From assembly GCA_022702545.1 (NCBI GenBank), contig JAHRBC010000001.1, forward strand, positions 3,100,001 to 3,164,000: DNA of 64,000 nt. The letters run 5' to 3'. Source of the DNA: Phycomyces nitens. Taxonomy: Eukaryota; Mucoromycota; Mucoromycetes; Mucorales; Phycomycetaceae. A program made the position numbers and the translations under genes. Of this stretch, positions 1 to 11,105 are shown one piece after another. The first letter of the stretch is position 1. Every line of letters starts with the position of its first letter. The notes beneath the pieces were generated by a model. It saw nothing but the letters and a program-made list of their open reading frames with translations, was not told the origin of the DNA and did not search any database.

Positions 1-52
1 CTTTCATATACAGAAACCAAAGCAAAATATAAATAAAAACCAGATGGCTGTC

Positions 53-74
53 ATGAGCAGTAATTCATGTTTGA
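53..74. repeat. 22-base exact repeat (other copy at 15281-15302)
   Basis: The word beginning ATGAGCAGTAATTC and ending in GTTTGA is identical in both places and in the same orientation. Both flanks differ at once. An exact 22-mer this far apart is unlikely by chance, so it probably marks the edge of a dispersed repeat. Confidence 0.6.
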
Positions 75-2051
75 CACGGCTTTTCACGAGTGATGTTCTT
101 GACATTTTGGTAGAGTAGAGTAGAATCGACTGTTGCCAGGTTGTTTGAGCAGTATGAATTGATTTAGTTTAGAGTCTTTACTGATTCAAAGTGTATTCTT
201 GATAGACTTTTTTTTTTCTTGGTGATTTTATATGTCTAAAGGCTGCTCCCAAAACAAGAAACATTGATAGTTCAAGAATTGATTCAAACGTGTAGATTGT
301 GATGCATAAAGAGTAAAGTGAATGATAACTGGCGTCTTACCGGTTTTCTTATTCTTGTTGTTTGAATTAATTCGCTCATGTTGTCAAGATTGTTTCACTT
401 GATGATAAATTGATTTCGCTCACAATTTTTTATTACTTGAAAAAAAATAATTATACAAAGCATAGATAGCTTTGATAGTTATATTATTGGTATTGAAGAT
501 CAAGATCTGTACAATACTTTGATGGTTTCTTCTAATTCATTAGAGTATTTATTAGACAATAAAGTTGCCCGTTGGGATGATGTGCCTGCAATCATAATAA
601 TAATAATAATAATAAAACTGGTACACTGATTAATGTCTAATCTTGTGACTCGCTTTATGATAAATATACATTTTGGAATTAAACCCAGATACCATAAAAG
701 TGAATTTGCTCTAAATGTTACACGAGAATAAGGAGAATTCGAGCAATTTTCTTCGCTAATAGCAAGAGTGCTTGCGCTATTCTGCATTTAAAATTAGCCA
801 ATCAACTGTATTTTGTCTGTATTTTTATAGACCCGCTTATAATGTTTATTTAACGATTTTATATCATTGGCTAAAGAATATAACTAAAAAACCATATGTT
901 AAAGCTGATTACCTTGAAATAGTTATATTCCTAAAATAAGAATCACGAAAAAAAGAAAAAGACAAAGAAAAGAAAAATCTGAACCCCCAAATGTTCTCTT
1001 GATATTATTATTATTATTATTATTTTTATTCACAGTGTTAAATAGTATTAAGCAGACATTTATACATTCCCAATAGAAATTTTTTAGATGGCAAAAAATA
1101 TTAATGGTTACCATGAAATGTAACACGGCATTCACATTGTGCGCACCTATTTCACATATATTTTTCATCTCCCAAAGTTTAAAAATATCTATAAAAATAT
1201 ACTTTTTTATTTATTTATTCATTTATTTTGGGTATCTATTGGCTTGGCCATCTCATCTAATGTGTGCTTATTAAACATTTAAAATGGTGTGAGGAAATTC
1301 TTTTAGTGGAAATCCCATTGGGCTCTATTTTGCAGCAAACATATTGTGGTACTGCATGCACACCCTCAAGCCAGCAGAGTCTGGCAAATAAATACCCTTT
1401 AAATAAACTCATCATATTGAGTGGGCGGTAGTGGTATATAATATATGTATAATATAATATATATATTATATATTGTATATATATTAATATTAATAGTACA
1501 GCAGAATCCATAAGGGACCATGTTACCATGCCTGGCCCAAAAAAAAAAAAGACAAAAAAAGAGGGCGCTTTGTTGAAACATATTCGTTGATAAAATGGCT
1601 CAAAAAAGAAAATTACCAAAATAATAAATATAATAATGAAAACACACATATGAATAAAGGCTTCTTTAATATATATAAGATAAGCCCAAAGTATTTAGTC
1701 GGTATATAATATTAATCCTCGGGAAGCAATTACTAAAGTATGATAGGCATCTATATTTTCGAGGTTTAATTTTGGGGTACGGCGTAAGGCGGCAAGAAAG
1801 CCCTCAGATAGGTGCGGAGAGGAACTATGAGAGCAGTAGCGGGCAAGAAACAAACGGAGAATATTTAAATTTATACATTTTTATTAAAAATATGTATTAT
1901 TCCCTTGAAATTCAATTTGACTTTTAAATCATTGCATATATACTTTTTTTTATAGATTATATGAGAATAAAATAGTGGGATTCATTTTTGTTATTTATTT
2001 CCAAATGGTACAATTTAAATGAATTAATAATTCGATTTTGAACAAATTTAT

Positions 2052-2092
<41 letters not shown>

Positions 2093-2680
2093 GTTTTAAT
2101 AGATAAATAGATACCCTGGTGTCTCAAATTCAGTCTTTAAAACAGGTTAGCAGACAATCGATCAAGAGATGTTGGCAAATGAGGGTTTATGGCAGACTTG
2201 GTGATGGTTATAGTACAGGTAATATTCTGCTTAGGAAACAACAAGCGTTTCATTAGAGATACAAGTAACATTTGGTTTTCAATACAATGTAACATTGAGA
2301 CTATATATACAGGCGTCATTTATCGCAAAACAGGTAAAGAGAGGGGAAAATTTTCCCAGGTGGCCCTGGTAGATTGACGATGGAAACTATTCAAGATACC
2401 AAAAGCATCTCTCTGGAACTATTAAACTTGTTTATTAATAAAACAGTAAAGCCAATTAAAATACCAATTGGCATATGCTAAATAGATATTAAAAAGTAAA
2501 TTATGCCAAATATATGTTTGTTGGTTCATGACAAGTATTAATAGTTCCAAAGGGCCCTTAAAAGGTATTATGGATAGGCGTATTTTCTCAATGAATATAA
2601 AGTTTCTATACTCTAATTATTATATTGTATACGTTTGTTTTTGAACAATGAAAATAAATTGAAAATATAATCTCCTCAGA

Positions 2681-2810
2681 ACGAGTAGAATATCAAAAAG
2701 GTATATCGTGGTCTCCAAGGTAGTTTTTTAAAAAGTGTAGAGTAAAACACTGTGTATTTTATTTTTCAACCCACTTTTCATTCTTTTGGCTGATTACAAT
2801 TTATAAAATA
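2681..2810. repeat. Diverged dispersed repeat (other copy at 36064-36170)
   Basis: ACGAGTAGAATA at 2681 is exact at 36064. About 90 bases on, ATTCTTTTGGCTGATTACAA and its extension to TTATAAA match ATTCTTTTGTCTGACCACAA and GTATAAA at 36139 with roughly five differences in 30. Same order and orientation in both places suggests a common, old repeat. Confidence 0.4.
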
Positions 2811-3569
2811 AAATATTATCATTATTGTTCTTGTTAGATAGAGTGTAGTATATTTTGATATAGTCTGCAACTGCCAATTGGACACCTTTTTTTTATTCTA
2901 TTTATTTTATTTTCTGAAACACATCCAGTGGAAAAGTATAGCAGAATTTTAGTAAATTTTACGATTCCTGAGTAGAGATGATTGGGTGATATTTTCATAT
3001 TTAACCGATTTTTTTAAAGTTATTCGGTTATTTTAATAGTTGGAAAATACAGTTTTCCTAAAGTGAATAGAATATTATATATACAAAGAGTATAGAGATA
3101 TGGAAATGTTGTTATAATAAAGTCTTTAGATTTATTAAGAAATATGTTCCAATTCCATAATTTATTAACATTCTAAAGACTCTGTACGTTGTTACATGAA
3201 ATACCTTTTCTATTTTTATATCAAATTACCTATATTATTAATTCTCGTACATGTATATCTTTTATTTTCCCTCCCTTTTTCCCGGTCCCAGAACAATTTT
3301 TATATTCATTCAACTTTACTACCAATCTGTATTTTGGTACGTATTTCCTCACCTTTCCCAACTATGATTTAGGTGGGGGGTTTTTTTTATATATTCTAAA
3401 TTCAATAAAGTTATCTGTTCCCGTAACAAATATTAATCATATAATAGAGTTATAAGAATATAATATATATTGGGTTGCTTTCAAGAGTTAATACTTTCAA
3501 AACATATAAAGGTTGATGTAGTAGAAAATATATTATCTTTAATATAGATGTCTAGAGTGCCCAAAAGAT

Positions 3570-3878
3570 TTAAAGAATAATAAAAATTAAAGTGCATATA
3601 TGTTGGGTTGCACTAGTAGATGTCCAGAAACATCTTTTCCAACAATGCCAAGTTTTCTGGCTACTTGATCTCATTAAACATTTCTCTCTCTTTTTTTTTC
3701 TAGATTCAAAATAAAGAGCACATCCAAACCATTTGATATCTTTATGCAGGTGGTATAAGTAATGGACTTTTGGCCTCGTTGCTGTTTGCACGTCAAAAAC
3801 ATGGAGTAATTCTGTCAATTGTCTTTGCCATTTGAACATGGTCAAAAGAGCCAGAAACGATATTGCGCACAAAAACAA
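3570..3878 (-). pseudogene. Decayed DNA-transposon transposase fragment (Tnp2-like C-terminal region)
   Basis: The frame contains KVHYLYHLHKDIKWFGCAL followed by YFES. This fits the pattern H-F/Y-L-x-H-L-x(2)-D/Y-I-x(3)-FG-x-A-L-x-F-x-S/T-E that I know from the C-terminal part of Tnp2-like fungal transposases. In that family an E-x-FN motif follows soon after. Here it appears only in a neighbouring reading frame (E-M-F-N-E-I-K), followed by a stop, so there is at least one frameshift. No start, catalytic core or terminal repeats are visible. The piece is about 100 residues of what would be a much longer protein. The family assignment is from memory and tentative; decay is well supported. Confidence 0.5.
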
Positions 3879-4183
3879 GAGAGCACAACTTTCTGAGAAT
3901 AGCTAATGGTTTATTCAAAATGCTAAATCATCGGTATATGACAGCATTACAGAAATAGATAGAAATAATGACAGAAAGAACTATTATAAGCTGCTTATAA
4001 GCACAACCAACAAAGCCTTGAAAAACTTTGTGGATTTGAATATTAGAAGTTTTGCGTTTGAAGCAGCAGTATATTAATGAGTCCTTGTTCTTGATTTGTT
4101 TAAGATGGTAACATTTCCTACAAAATTACAAAGCTTTCTGCTAGAAAATCCCAGCCACATTTGAATAAATAGGGAACTTGTAG

Positions 4184-4237
4184 ATACTGCGAGAGTGTTT
4201 TTTTTTATTACAGAAAGAATATTATGGTGGTTTATAT
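4184..4237 (-). repeat. Dispersed repeat copy at 3' end of the broken gene, related to 14633-14684
   Basis: This is the partner of the block at 14.6 kb. It spans the last codons, the stop and the AATAAA of the LINE-interrupted gene on the minus strand. Sharing a 3' end with a second locus 10 kb away suggests that this gene belongs to a dispersed, possibly mobile, family. Confidence 0.6.
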
Positions 4238-5211
4238 CCACAGACAGTAACTTGGGGCGGCTGAAAGTGTGGATAAGTTCCCCACTTCTTACCAGTCGTG
4301 AGTCCCCTTGGTACATCAGGCGTACGGTCAGGAAAGCCATCGAGGAACTGAGCTTCCTTTGGATTGGCGTGGGAGAGCATCAGATGTTCCGATGGCATGT
4401 TGGCAGAAGTGTTCCTGATTTCCGCGTTCTTCTGGATGACCACATTGTGCATACTGGCCGCAATGTTCATGCGTGGTCCATCATAGCGTTTGTTCTTGTC
4501 ATCTCGCATAATCTTATTGGCAGAAGGAAGTTTAAAGGGCTTATTTTCCTTTGCAGATGTATATGCAAGTTCGGTGATCTGTCCAAATGCATAGTGCAGG
4601 GTTTCGAGCTCGCTTCTTGACAAGAGGTTGGCGTATCCATTGAATAAAGATATTAAGATCAATGTCTGGGGATCTCCAAATGGTACGCCAGAGCCATCGG
4701 TCGATTCGTGTTGGTTGCTTTCGTCATCTTCGGCACTGAAGTTCAGAACATCTTCATGAGGAACATTGATGATGTCTATATATTGATATTGAAGATCATG
4801 TTAGTGCCAACAGTTTTTAATTTTTCAAATATGATGGCTAGGTTTTTCTCTTGGCCTTTTACCTTTTTCTTCAGCAACCGATTCAGACTCGAGCTCGCTC
4901 TCGGGATCCTCTTTGAATTCCTCTGCAAGACAATGATCCAAATTATAGCAAGTTGAGACATCATTAGAGTGATGAAAAAAAAAAACTTTAGCAAGACTGT
5001 TTGTATCTGTAAAAAAAATGATAATTTACCTGTCTCGCCAAGGGCTTCTCGAGAATCCTCCGAACGACCAACGGTTGCAATCGCCGTGCGTCTTCTTTTT
5101 GAATGAGTTGTACCAGTAGACATCTCATTAAGACTTGAAGCACTTTTATAGGACTTGACGCAGTCAGGAATGTAGCACTTGTGAACGGTTTTCTTTGGCT
5201 TATAAAGTTTG

Positions 5212-6095
5212 AATACTCCAGATTGGACTTCCCGTATCACCCTTCACCCTTTCTTCTCGCGTCTACTCCTCCCAAGCACTCCACTTGGTGTTTCTTCACC
5301 CCTCCGACTCCAAGTCTCCTTCTTTACTTCTCCATTCATTCAAAAATTCTCAGCCCGCTCCTTTAGAAACCAGTGTCCTTCCTCCATTCAGTCTGTCAAA
5401 GATCCACCCACACCGCAACTTTCTCCTGCCCAATGGACAGTGTTCTGGTCCCTTCCACTTTCTCATATCTCCTGTAACATCTGGTATCGCTTCCTTCATC
5501 ACTCTATATTTTCTGCAAGCTTACTCCATCACATTATGCCCACCATCGTCTCTTCTTCTGCCTGTAGATTAGGCTTCCATCCCAACCAGACACCCGAACA
5601 CCTCCTGATAAGTTGCCCCAAGATGTGGAAGGTATGGGCCGATATTCTCTCACACTGGATTCCTTCTTTCTCTCCTTCGCCAGATAGCGTACTTTCTGCC
5701 CTCTCGAAGGTAAAGCTTCCTCCCAATGGCCCTTTCCTCCCCAGTTCCCAGGTTTTTGGTGCTGTCCTACAGGTAGGTTGGCGAGCCTATTGGGCATTTA
5801 TCTTTGATGCCATACCTTTCATTTCTGTCAACGTCACTACCTCTACCCATAAGCTCCTCCATACATGCATAGATCAAGCCAATATACCCTAAATAGCCTA
5901 TAAGACCCTACCACTCCAAGTCCTTCCTTTATTTTCATCACCCGCCCTATACATAGCTCTTCTATATTATTCCCACATAATTTCATCTCATAAGACATGA
6001 GGCCATTAAGTCATCCCCAGCACCGCCGATCGAAGAAGCGTGACTGTGTAAAGATAATAAACTGTCTTCTACAAAAAAAAAATACTCTAAATTGG
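5212..6095 (+). mobile_element. 5'-truncated LINE (non-LTR retrotransposon) with target-site duplications
   Basis: The insert ends in an A tract at about 6073-6081 and is flanked by near-identical 15-mers: AATACTCCAGATTGG at 5212-5226 and AATACTCTAAATTGG at 6081-6095, with two differences. That is the signature of target-primed reverse transcription. An AATAAA-like signal (AATAAA at about 6056) lies upstream of the tail. The body is clearly richer in C and G than its surroundings. It encodes only the extreme C-terminus of a LINE ORF2, so it is dead on arrival. It sits head-on to the gene it splits. Confidence 0.85.
5227..5892 (+). pseudogene. C-terminal remnant of LINE reverse transcriptase ORF (zf-RVT region)
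   Basis: The frame reads through to a stop at 5892 and contains WYRFLHHSIF, TPEHLLISCPKMWKVW and the tail W-R-A-Y-W-A-F-I-F. The PEHLL-x(2)-C-x(4)-VW pattern is the zinc-binding domain found after the reverse transcriptase in many plant and fungal LINE proteins. The first cysteine of the usual C-x2-C pair is not clear (SSACRLGF). The reverse transcriptase and endonuclease domains are missing because of 5' truncation. An upstream in-frame ATG lies in the duplicated target site and is not a real start. About 190 bases of 3' UTR follow to the A tract. Confidence 0.75.
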
Positions 6096-6103
6096 CTCGA
6101 CAT

Positions 6104-8589
6104 TATAATATCAGGTACGGTGGAAAAAAGGATAAAGGAACAGATTTTTTTTTGGATTTGACAGACTTTAAAGACATTCACATGATTTCGTAGTCATACT
6201 TTTTAACAGGCCATAATTTTTTGCTTTCAGTGTTAAAAATTAGTAATATCATGTGGCATTTATTTTTTATTCTATTCAATAAATCTGATGAATCTGATAC
6301 ACTTTACTGCAAATATATTGGTCTCTTGAAGCCCAGGTAGTCAAGGTAAGTTGAACATCTCTAAAGATTTATCTCATCAATAATTCAATTGACGCTTATT
6401 TTATTTATTTATTCAGTCTTTTATTATGCTTGCTGTCAATATAGCACAATGGTAAAGTATCTTTAAAACTTAAAAGGTATTTTATACAGTAATCATATAT
6501 TCAGTGTTTCTTGTACTCATACAGCTCTCTTTATATATGGCCCATACTTGTCCTTGGCAAGTCAAGAATTATTTAGCAAACAAGTCTTCTTGTTCGGTAC
6601 CCTTTGTTTTTCAAAGTAAATAAATAAACCCCATTTTTGAGTATTTCATAAAGGCAGTATAGAGCTCGTATTCTGGAGGACACAAATGTACAAATACGGT
6701 AATCTAAAGCAATTCCATAAACGGATAATGAAGATCGCGGCATATAAATATTACTACCCAAATTGAATCTTTTTTTTTTTGGTCACTGGATATGTGTAGT
6801 CTACTGCATTTACACTATAATTCTAGTGCGGATTGTCCATGGAGTAGTGAATGATCTTTTGTATATAATTAATATTGCACCAAGAGATTGATTGATTATT
6901 TACAAGGTATTGATATAGTCATGCACCTACTATCTCGACATTCTGGCTCTCTAAAAGATGATTCTCTGGTTTATTTCTAGAAGAAGAAGAAGAAGAAAAG
7001 AAGTATTTGTGCCAATATGCCCATTTAATATACACGTTTAAAAAAGTTGTACAAGACAATGAATGATAAAGTTGGTTTTAAGGCTGAATTTGTTTGATCT
7101 CCATATACATTCCCCATTTGATTTCAAGAATTGGGACAATACCAATCTTTCTAAAGTATGACAACTGTCTACACAGAACTGCATACGTTCCTCCCACTTT
7201 GAAGATACAAGGGGCTGCGGATATCTGATCAGCCCCAATCTCAATACGTACTTCACCTACATTTGGCTTCTTTACTTTTCTAACCCCCAAAATATCTTTT
7301 CAGTACGAAAGAACCGAGATAATGTTCTGATTTTTTCTCATACTTGCTCCTATTAACAATAATAACTTCTTTTTTTTTAAAGAAAAACAGAATCTAAACA
7401 ACACTATATTTCTCGAAATTTTCACAATAGTATTCATTAGATCAGTGACAAATTCCTTGCTTTAATTAACCATTGATTGCTATCCATTTTCTCACCAATG
7501 CATATATGCAATAAATCACTATTTGTCATTATATAATAGTAGCATAGTAGACTATTTTTTTGTCAAGTGAATAATAAAGTGTATTGGTTTCATTTAATTA
7601 TTAGAAAATATTGAAATCAACTCAATTTGTTTCAATTCCATGCACCTTGATTGAGACTATCCGTATATATCTCAGCTGTAATGTCCTTTATAAAGTTATT
7701 ATTCAAAAACACAAGAAACTTGGTTAAATATATTGATGTTTTGATACCAGGTTTTAGTATCTTTATTTAGAAAATTTGAGTTGGTCCTCTTGGTTAAGGA
7801 CAGAGGCTCAGGGCATTTATAGAATTATCAAAATCAAAATGTTGATTTATGATCTTGTTCACTAGATGTTTGTAATCTTTGGTTATTTATGTTGTTGAAT
7901 AATACACATGGAAAACAAGGTGTCAATCGTTTGACAGAAGAAGAAGAAAACCTTTATAAAGATAATTAGTGTTAATTACATGTATAGAAACAAAATCCAT
8001 GAAATTTCAGTGTCCATTTAACAATTGATATCCAATGGTGGTCTAAAAGCCACAAAAATGTTGATAAATGGACCCTTTTTAAATTAAAAATGTCTAAAAT
8101 ATTGGAATTTTGTTTTTTTTTGGATTGTTAGAACTATGGATCCTAATTTCCAAAATTGGAAATGAATCATCATTCTTGTGACCAAATCTGTATTCAATAA
8201 AGCTTCTTAGCATTGAGAGTTCATTTGTTTGTTCAATTTCCCCTTTATTGATTCAGTAAAAGATATACACTTTATAAGGTTATTTGAATATTTAATATTT
8301 TCCCTAGAAAATACTAGTCACATTTTACCATTCTTCCTCAACTAGTTACACTTCTTCCTTTGGTCGCATTAAAGAAGTCTATAAAGCGTATATAACTCGT
8401 GACACCATCATAGACGTCGTTTCTCGTCATGCCGACGTGATAATTCAATGCGGGGATACAAGTCTGTCTGTCTCTCTCTTTTTATTTTTATTTTTTATTT
8501 TTAATAGAAAAAATAAAACAAAGCCATAATTTGTATCTTTCAAGTATCATTTTTGCATTGTATTTTTAATTAAAGATCAAGACAGCTTG
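6104..8589. other. AT-rich intergenic region with possible decayed ORF
   Basis: No intact gene is visible. At 7038-7290 on the minus strand two overlapping frames look faintly protein-like (one has KVGGTYAVLCRQLSYF, the other MQFCVDSCHTLERL), as if a frameshifted fragment of an old mobile-element ORF remains; I cannot name it. The right end contains the promoter region of the TMEM184-like gene, including an ACGTCG word near 8413 that could be an ATF/CREB-type half site. Confidence 0.5.
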
Positions 8590-10550
8590 ATGTATAAAGC
8601 ACAGACTCCAGACCAATCAGTACCTTCTGCAGAACCATGGCATCATAATATCAAAGGCAGTGGATACAGTGATGGCGGATCGGGATCTACATTCCATCCT
8701 GTTGCAATTCACATTGCAATCATTTGCACAATCATTAGTACCTGCATCTCATTCACAGCAGTCTGGTCCCATTGGAAGAATTACAGACAGCCGGTAATAA
8801 CTAGAGGTGTAATAGAAACCATGTATTGCTTCAATTGGCTTAATATTTGATAATAATCTAGAGTCTACAACGACAAGTAATTCGTATTCTATTGATGTAA
8901 GCCATTCATGTACATTTTTTTTTCAGATTTCTAATGATCTGTTTCCAATTAACTATTCAGGGTCCCAATATATGGAATCAGTACATGTATCTCATTAGTC
9001 TCCCTTAACACTGCATTTTATGTCGACACATTTCGGGACATTTACGAAGCATTCGTTCTTTATGCTTTCTTTAATCTCCTATTAAGTAAACTTGGTGGAG
9101 AAAGAGCTCTTTTTGCAAAGTTACATTCACGACCACCATCCAAAAACGTCTTTCCTGGCTCACTTTGGTCCCGAGAAATCTTTGTTGGAGATCCCTATAC
9201 TTTCTTGTTTGTCAAACGCAGTATTCTTCAATTTGTCTACATCAAGCCAATCTTGGCCATTCTGACCATGATACTCAAGGCTACAGGGAAATTCAACGAA
9301 GGAGAAATAAGTTGGTCAAGCTCTTATTTCTACATTACTTTTATATACAATATCAGTGTCTGCCAAAGTCTCTGGTCTCTTCTTGTGTTCTTTTATGCTA
9401 CCAAGGAAGATTTGGCTGGGTTCCGGTAAGATAATCAAGTTGTTTTGCAATTGTTACTAATGATCATTTGCTTACTGTAGCCCATTATCAAAGTTTCTCT
9501 GTATAAAATCAATTATTTTCTTTTCCTTTTGGCAAAGTGTAGTAATCACATTCTTGGTATATATAGGAGCAATTAAAGACTGTGAGTATTTTATTATGGA
9601 AGATTTACAAGAATCTAATAAGCTATTCATCTAGCTGGCCCAGGACACATCTCGGTTGCAATCCAAGACATCTTGATCTGTATAGAAATGGTACCAGCCG
9701 CTATTGGTCATTTGTAAGAAGTTTGATGGTTATGATAAGCAATATGATTAACAAAGCCATTTTCCTTTTGAACAGTTATTCGTTTACGTATAAAGAATAC
9801 CTTGATCCGAATGTTCACACTGCCCGAATGCCCTTGTTTGTGGCAATCAAGGATTCTATTGGAATCAAAGATGTATTAATGGATTCTCGAGATACATTCT
9901 ATGGTGACCGTTTTAGCTACCGAGCTTTTGAACCAGCCGTTGGATTACCTCCAAGTGGACCAACTCGTGATTCACGCCTTATGGCTGGACTTCGCTATTC
10001 CGTCAGTTCAGCACAGAAATACTGGGTCAAACCAGTGCAGCCATCAATGTACATAGACACACCAAGAAGAGGTGTTAATGACGAACATATGCTTGAAGAC
10101 GAAGAAAATGAAGAAACTTTGATCTTTGAAGATCCTAGCACCTCAGAAGACATAGAAGAGCTATATTCTCAGAGCAGAAGTTTTCCATTTGGGGATACCA
10201 ATTACCCAGTTATCGACTTTTGTATCCCTTTAGCACAGCAGGAAAGAAGAGGGTTTGGGTATGGAAGCATTAGAGCCACCCCGGGAAAAGTACAGCGCAC
10301 CGGGTCCAATAACGAGACGAACAGGAATGAGAGCCATGGAATTTTGCCAAGAGAAGGATGTATTGATGTGGTCGTGAAAGGAGAAGATGAATATGTTTCG
10401 CAGGAGACCTTGGATCCTGGATCAAATTATCTACACTCTCCTACTGTAGAGCATACCTTTGTCCTTGCATCCGAGTCAGACCAAGTGGAAGTTACTACAG
10501 AACCAGACAGCTTATCTTCATTACCGCCATCAGAAGCCTCCAAAGATTAG
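8590..10550 (+). CDS. TMEM184 / organic solute transporter alpha (DUF300) family membrane protein
   Basis: Six exons: 8590-8793, 8862-8896, 8961-9425, 9481-9581, 9635-9713, 9776-10550. All junctions are GT-AG and keep phase, giving 552 residues. After a hydrophilic N-terminus come about seven membrane segments. Family landmarks include W-x-H-W-K-N-Y-R-Q-P, LQRQVIRILLMVPIYGIS, GGERAL, REIFVGDPYTFLFVKRSILQ, YIKPILAILTMILKATGK, FYATKEDLAGFRPLSKFLC and ICIEMVPAAIGHFYSFTYKEY. These match fungal and animal TMEM184/Ost-alpha proteins, which sit in vacuolar, endosomal or plasma membranes and whose transport role in fungi is poorly defined. The last 200 residues are an acidic, Ser/Glu-rich cytosolic tail, probably lineage-specific. 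The start chosen is the first ATG of the conserved frame. Confidence 0.9.
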
Positions 10551-11105
10551 CAAGATTTGGTTACTTTAACCAAATGCTGTAGATTCCTGTCTCGAACCAG
10601 ATTATCTAAAAGACAGATGTTTTGGAGAGAAAAAAAGAGTAATCATACATCTACCATTCATTAATATCATAATTATTTTGCATCTAACTTGAAGCATTTG
10701 TATGTACTATCAATTACACCTAAAAAATATATCTTGCCACTTGGACCACTGACAAGACAATGATAGAATTAGTAAAGAAAGAGTTAAATTTCAAATCAAT
10801 ATTTCTTTCAACTGTCTGCATCCTTGAATACAAGTATTCAACGTGTTCATGTATATAAATAGAGTAGAAAGGACGACATTGCTATTGATCTATCTATTTC
10901 AATCCTTGTTTGACACAACAAGTCTGTTTTGCTGATAATAAGAAACACTATATATCAACCAATTTTACCTATAGCGTGACTTTGATAATTCCTCGCAGAT
11001 TGTCCTGATAAATCTAGGGACAATCATCAAACTTTATTACCCGCTTCAACTCTTTCTATTTCTTTTTCTCTGTTTCCTTGAACACCATAATCTCTCATAT
11101 AATCA

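Larger units (their letters stand above)
1..3569. other. AT-rich intergenic region, no supported gene
   Basis: No reading frame here looks like a real protein; the longest are low-complexity and rich in F, I, Y and N, as expected from AT-rich DNA. It holds microsatellites, including an AT run at about 2056-2087 and an ATT run at about 1003-1027. A 22-base word at 53-74 recurs exactly at 15281-15302. A diverged block at about 2681-2810 resembles 36064-36170. I read it as old repeat-derived or intergenic sequence. Confidence 0.7.
4222..6103 (-). pseudogene. Unknown three-exon gene interrupted in exon 1 by a LINE
   Basis: Read on the minus strand, a start codon at 6103-6101 opens MSSQFRV, and the same codons resume at 5226 on the far side of a LINE insertion (FKLYKPKKTVHKCYIPDC). 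Exon 1 then runs to 5030, exon 2 is 4922-4863 and exon 3 is 4775-4222, joined by GT-AG introns in matching phase. Leaving out the insertion, I see no stop or frameshift. The N-terminal C-x4-C-x-K-S-Y-K segment looks like half of a C2H2 finger, but no H-x(3-5)-H pair follows in place. The middle is acidic (EDPESELESES); the C-terminal half contains PSEHLMLSHANPKEAQFLDG and GLTTGKKWGTYPHFQPP. I do not recognise the family; a mobile-element protein is possible because its 3' end recurs near 14.6 kb. An AATAAA signal lies just past the stop. The LINE should abolish normal translation from the original start. Confidence 0.6.
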
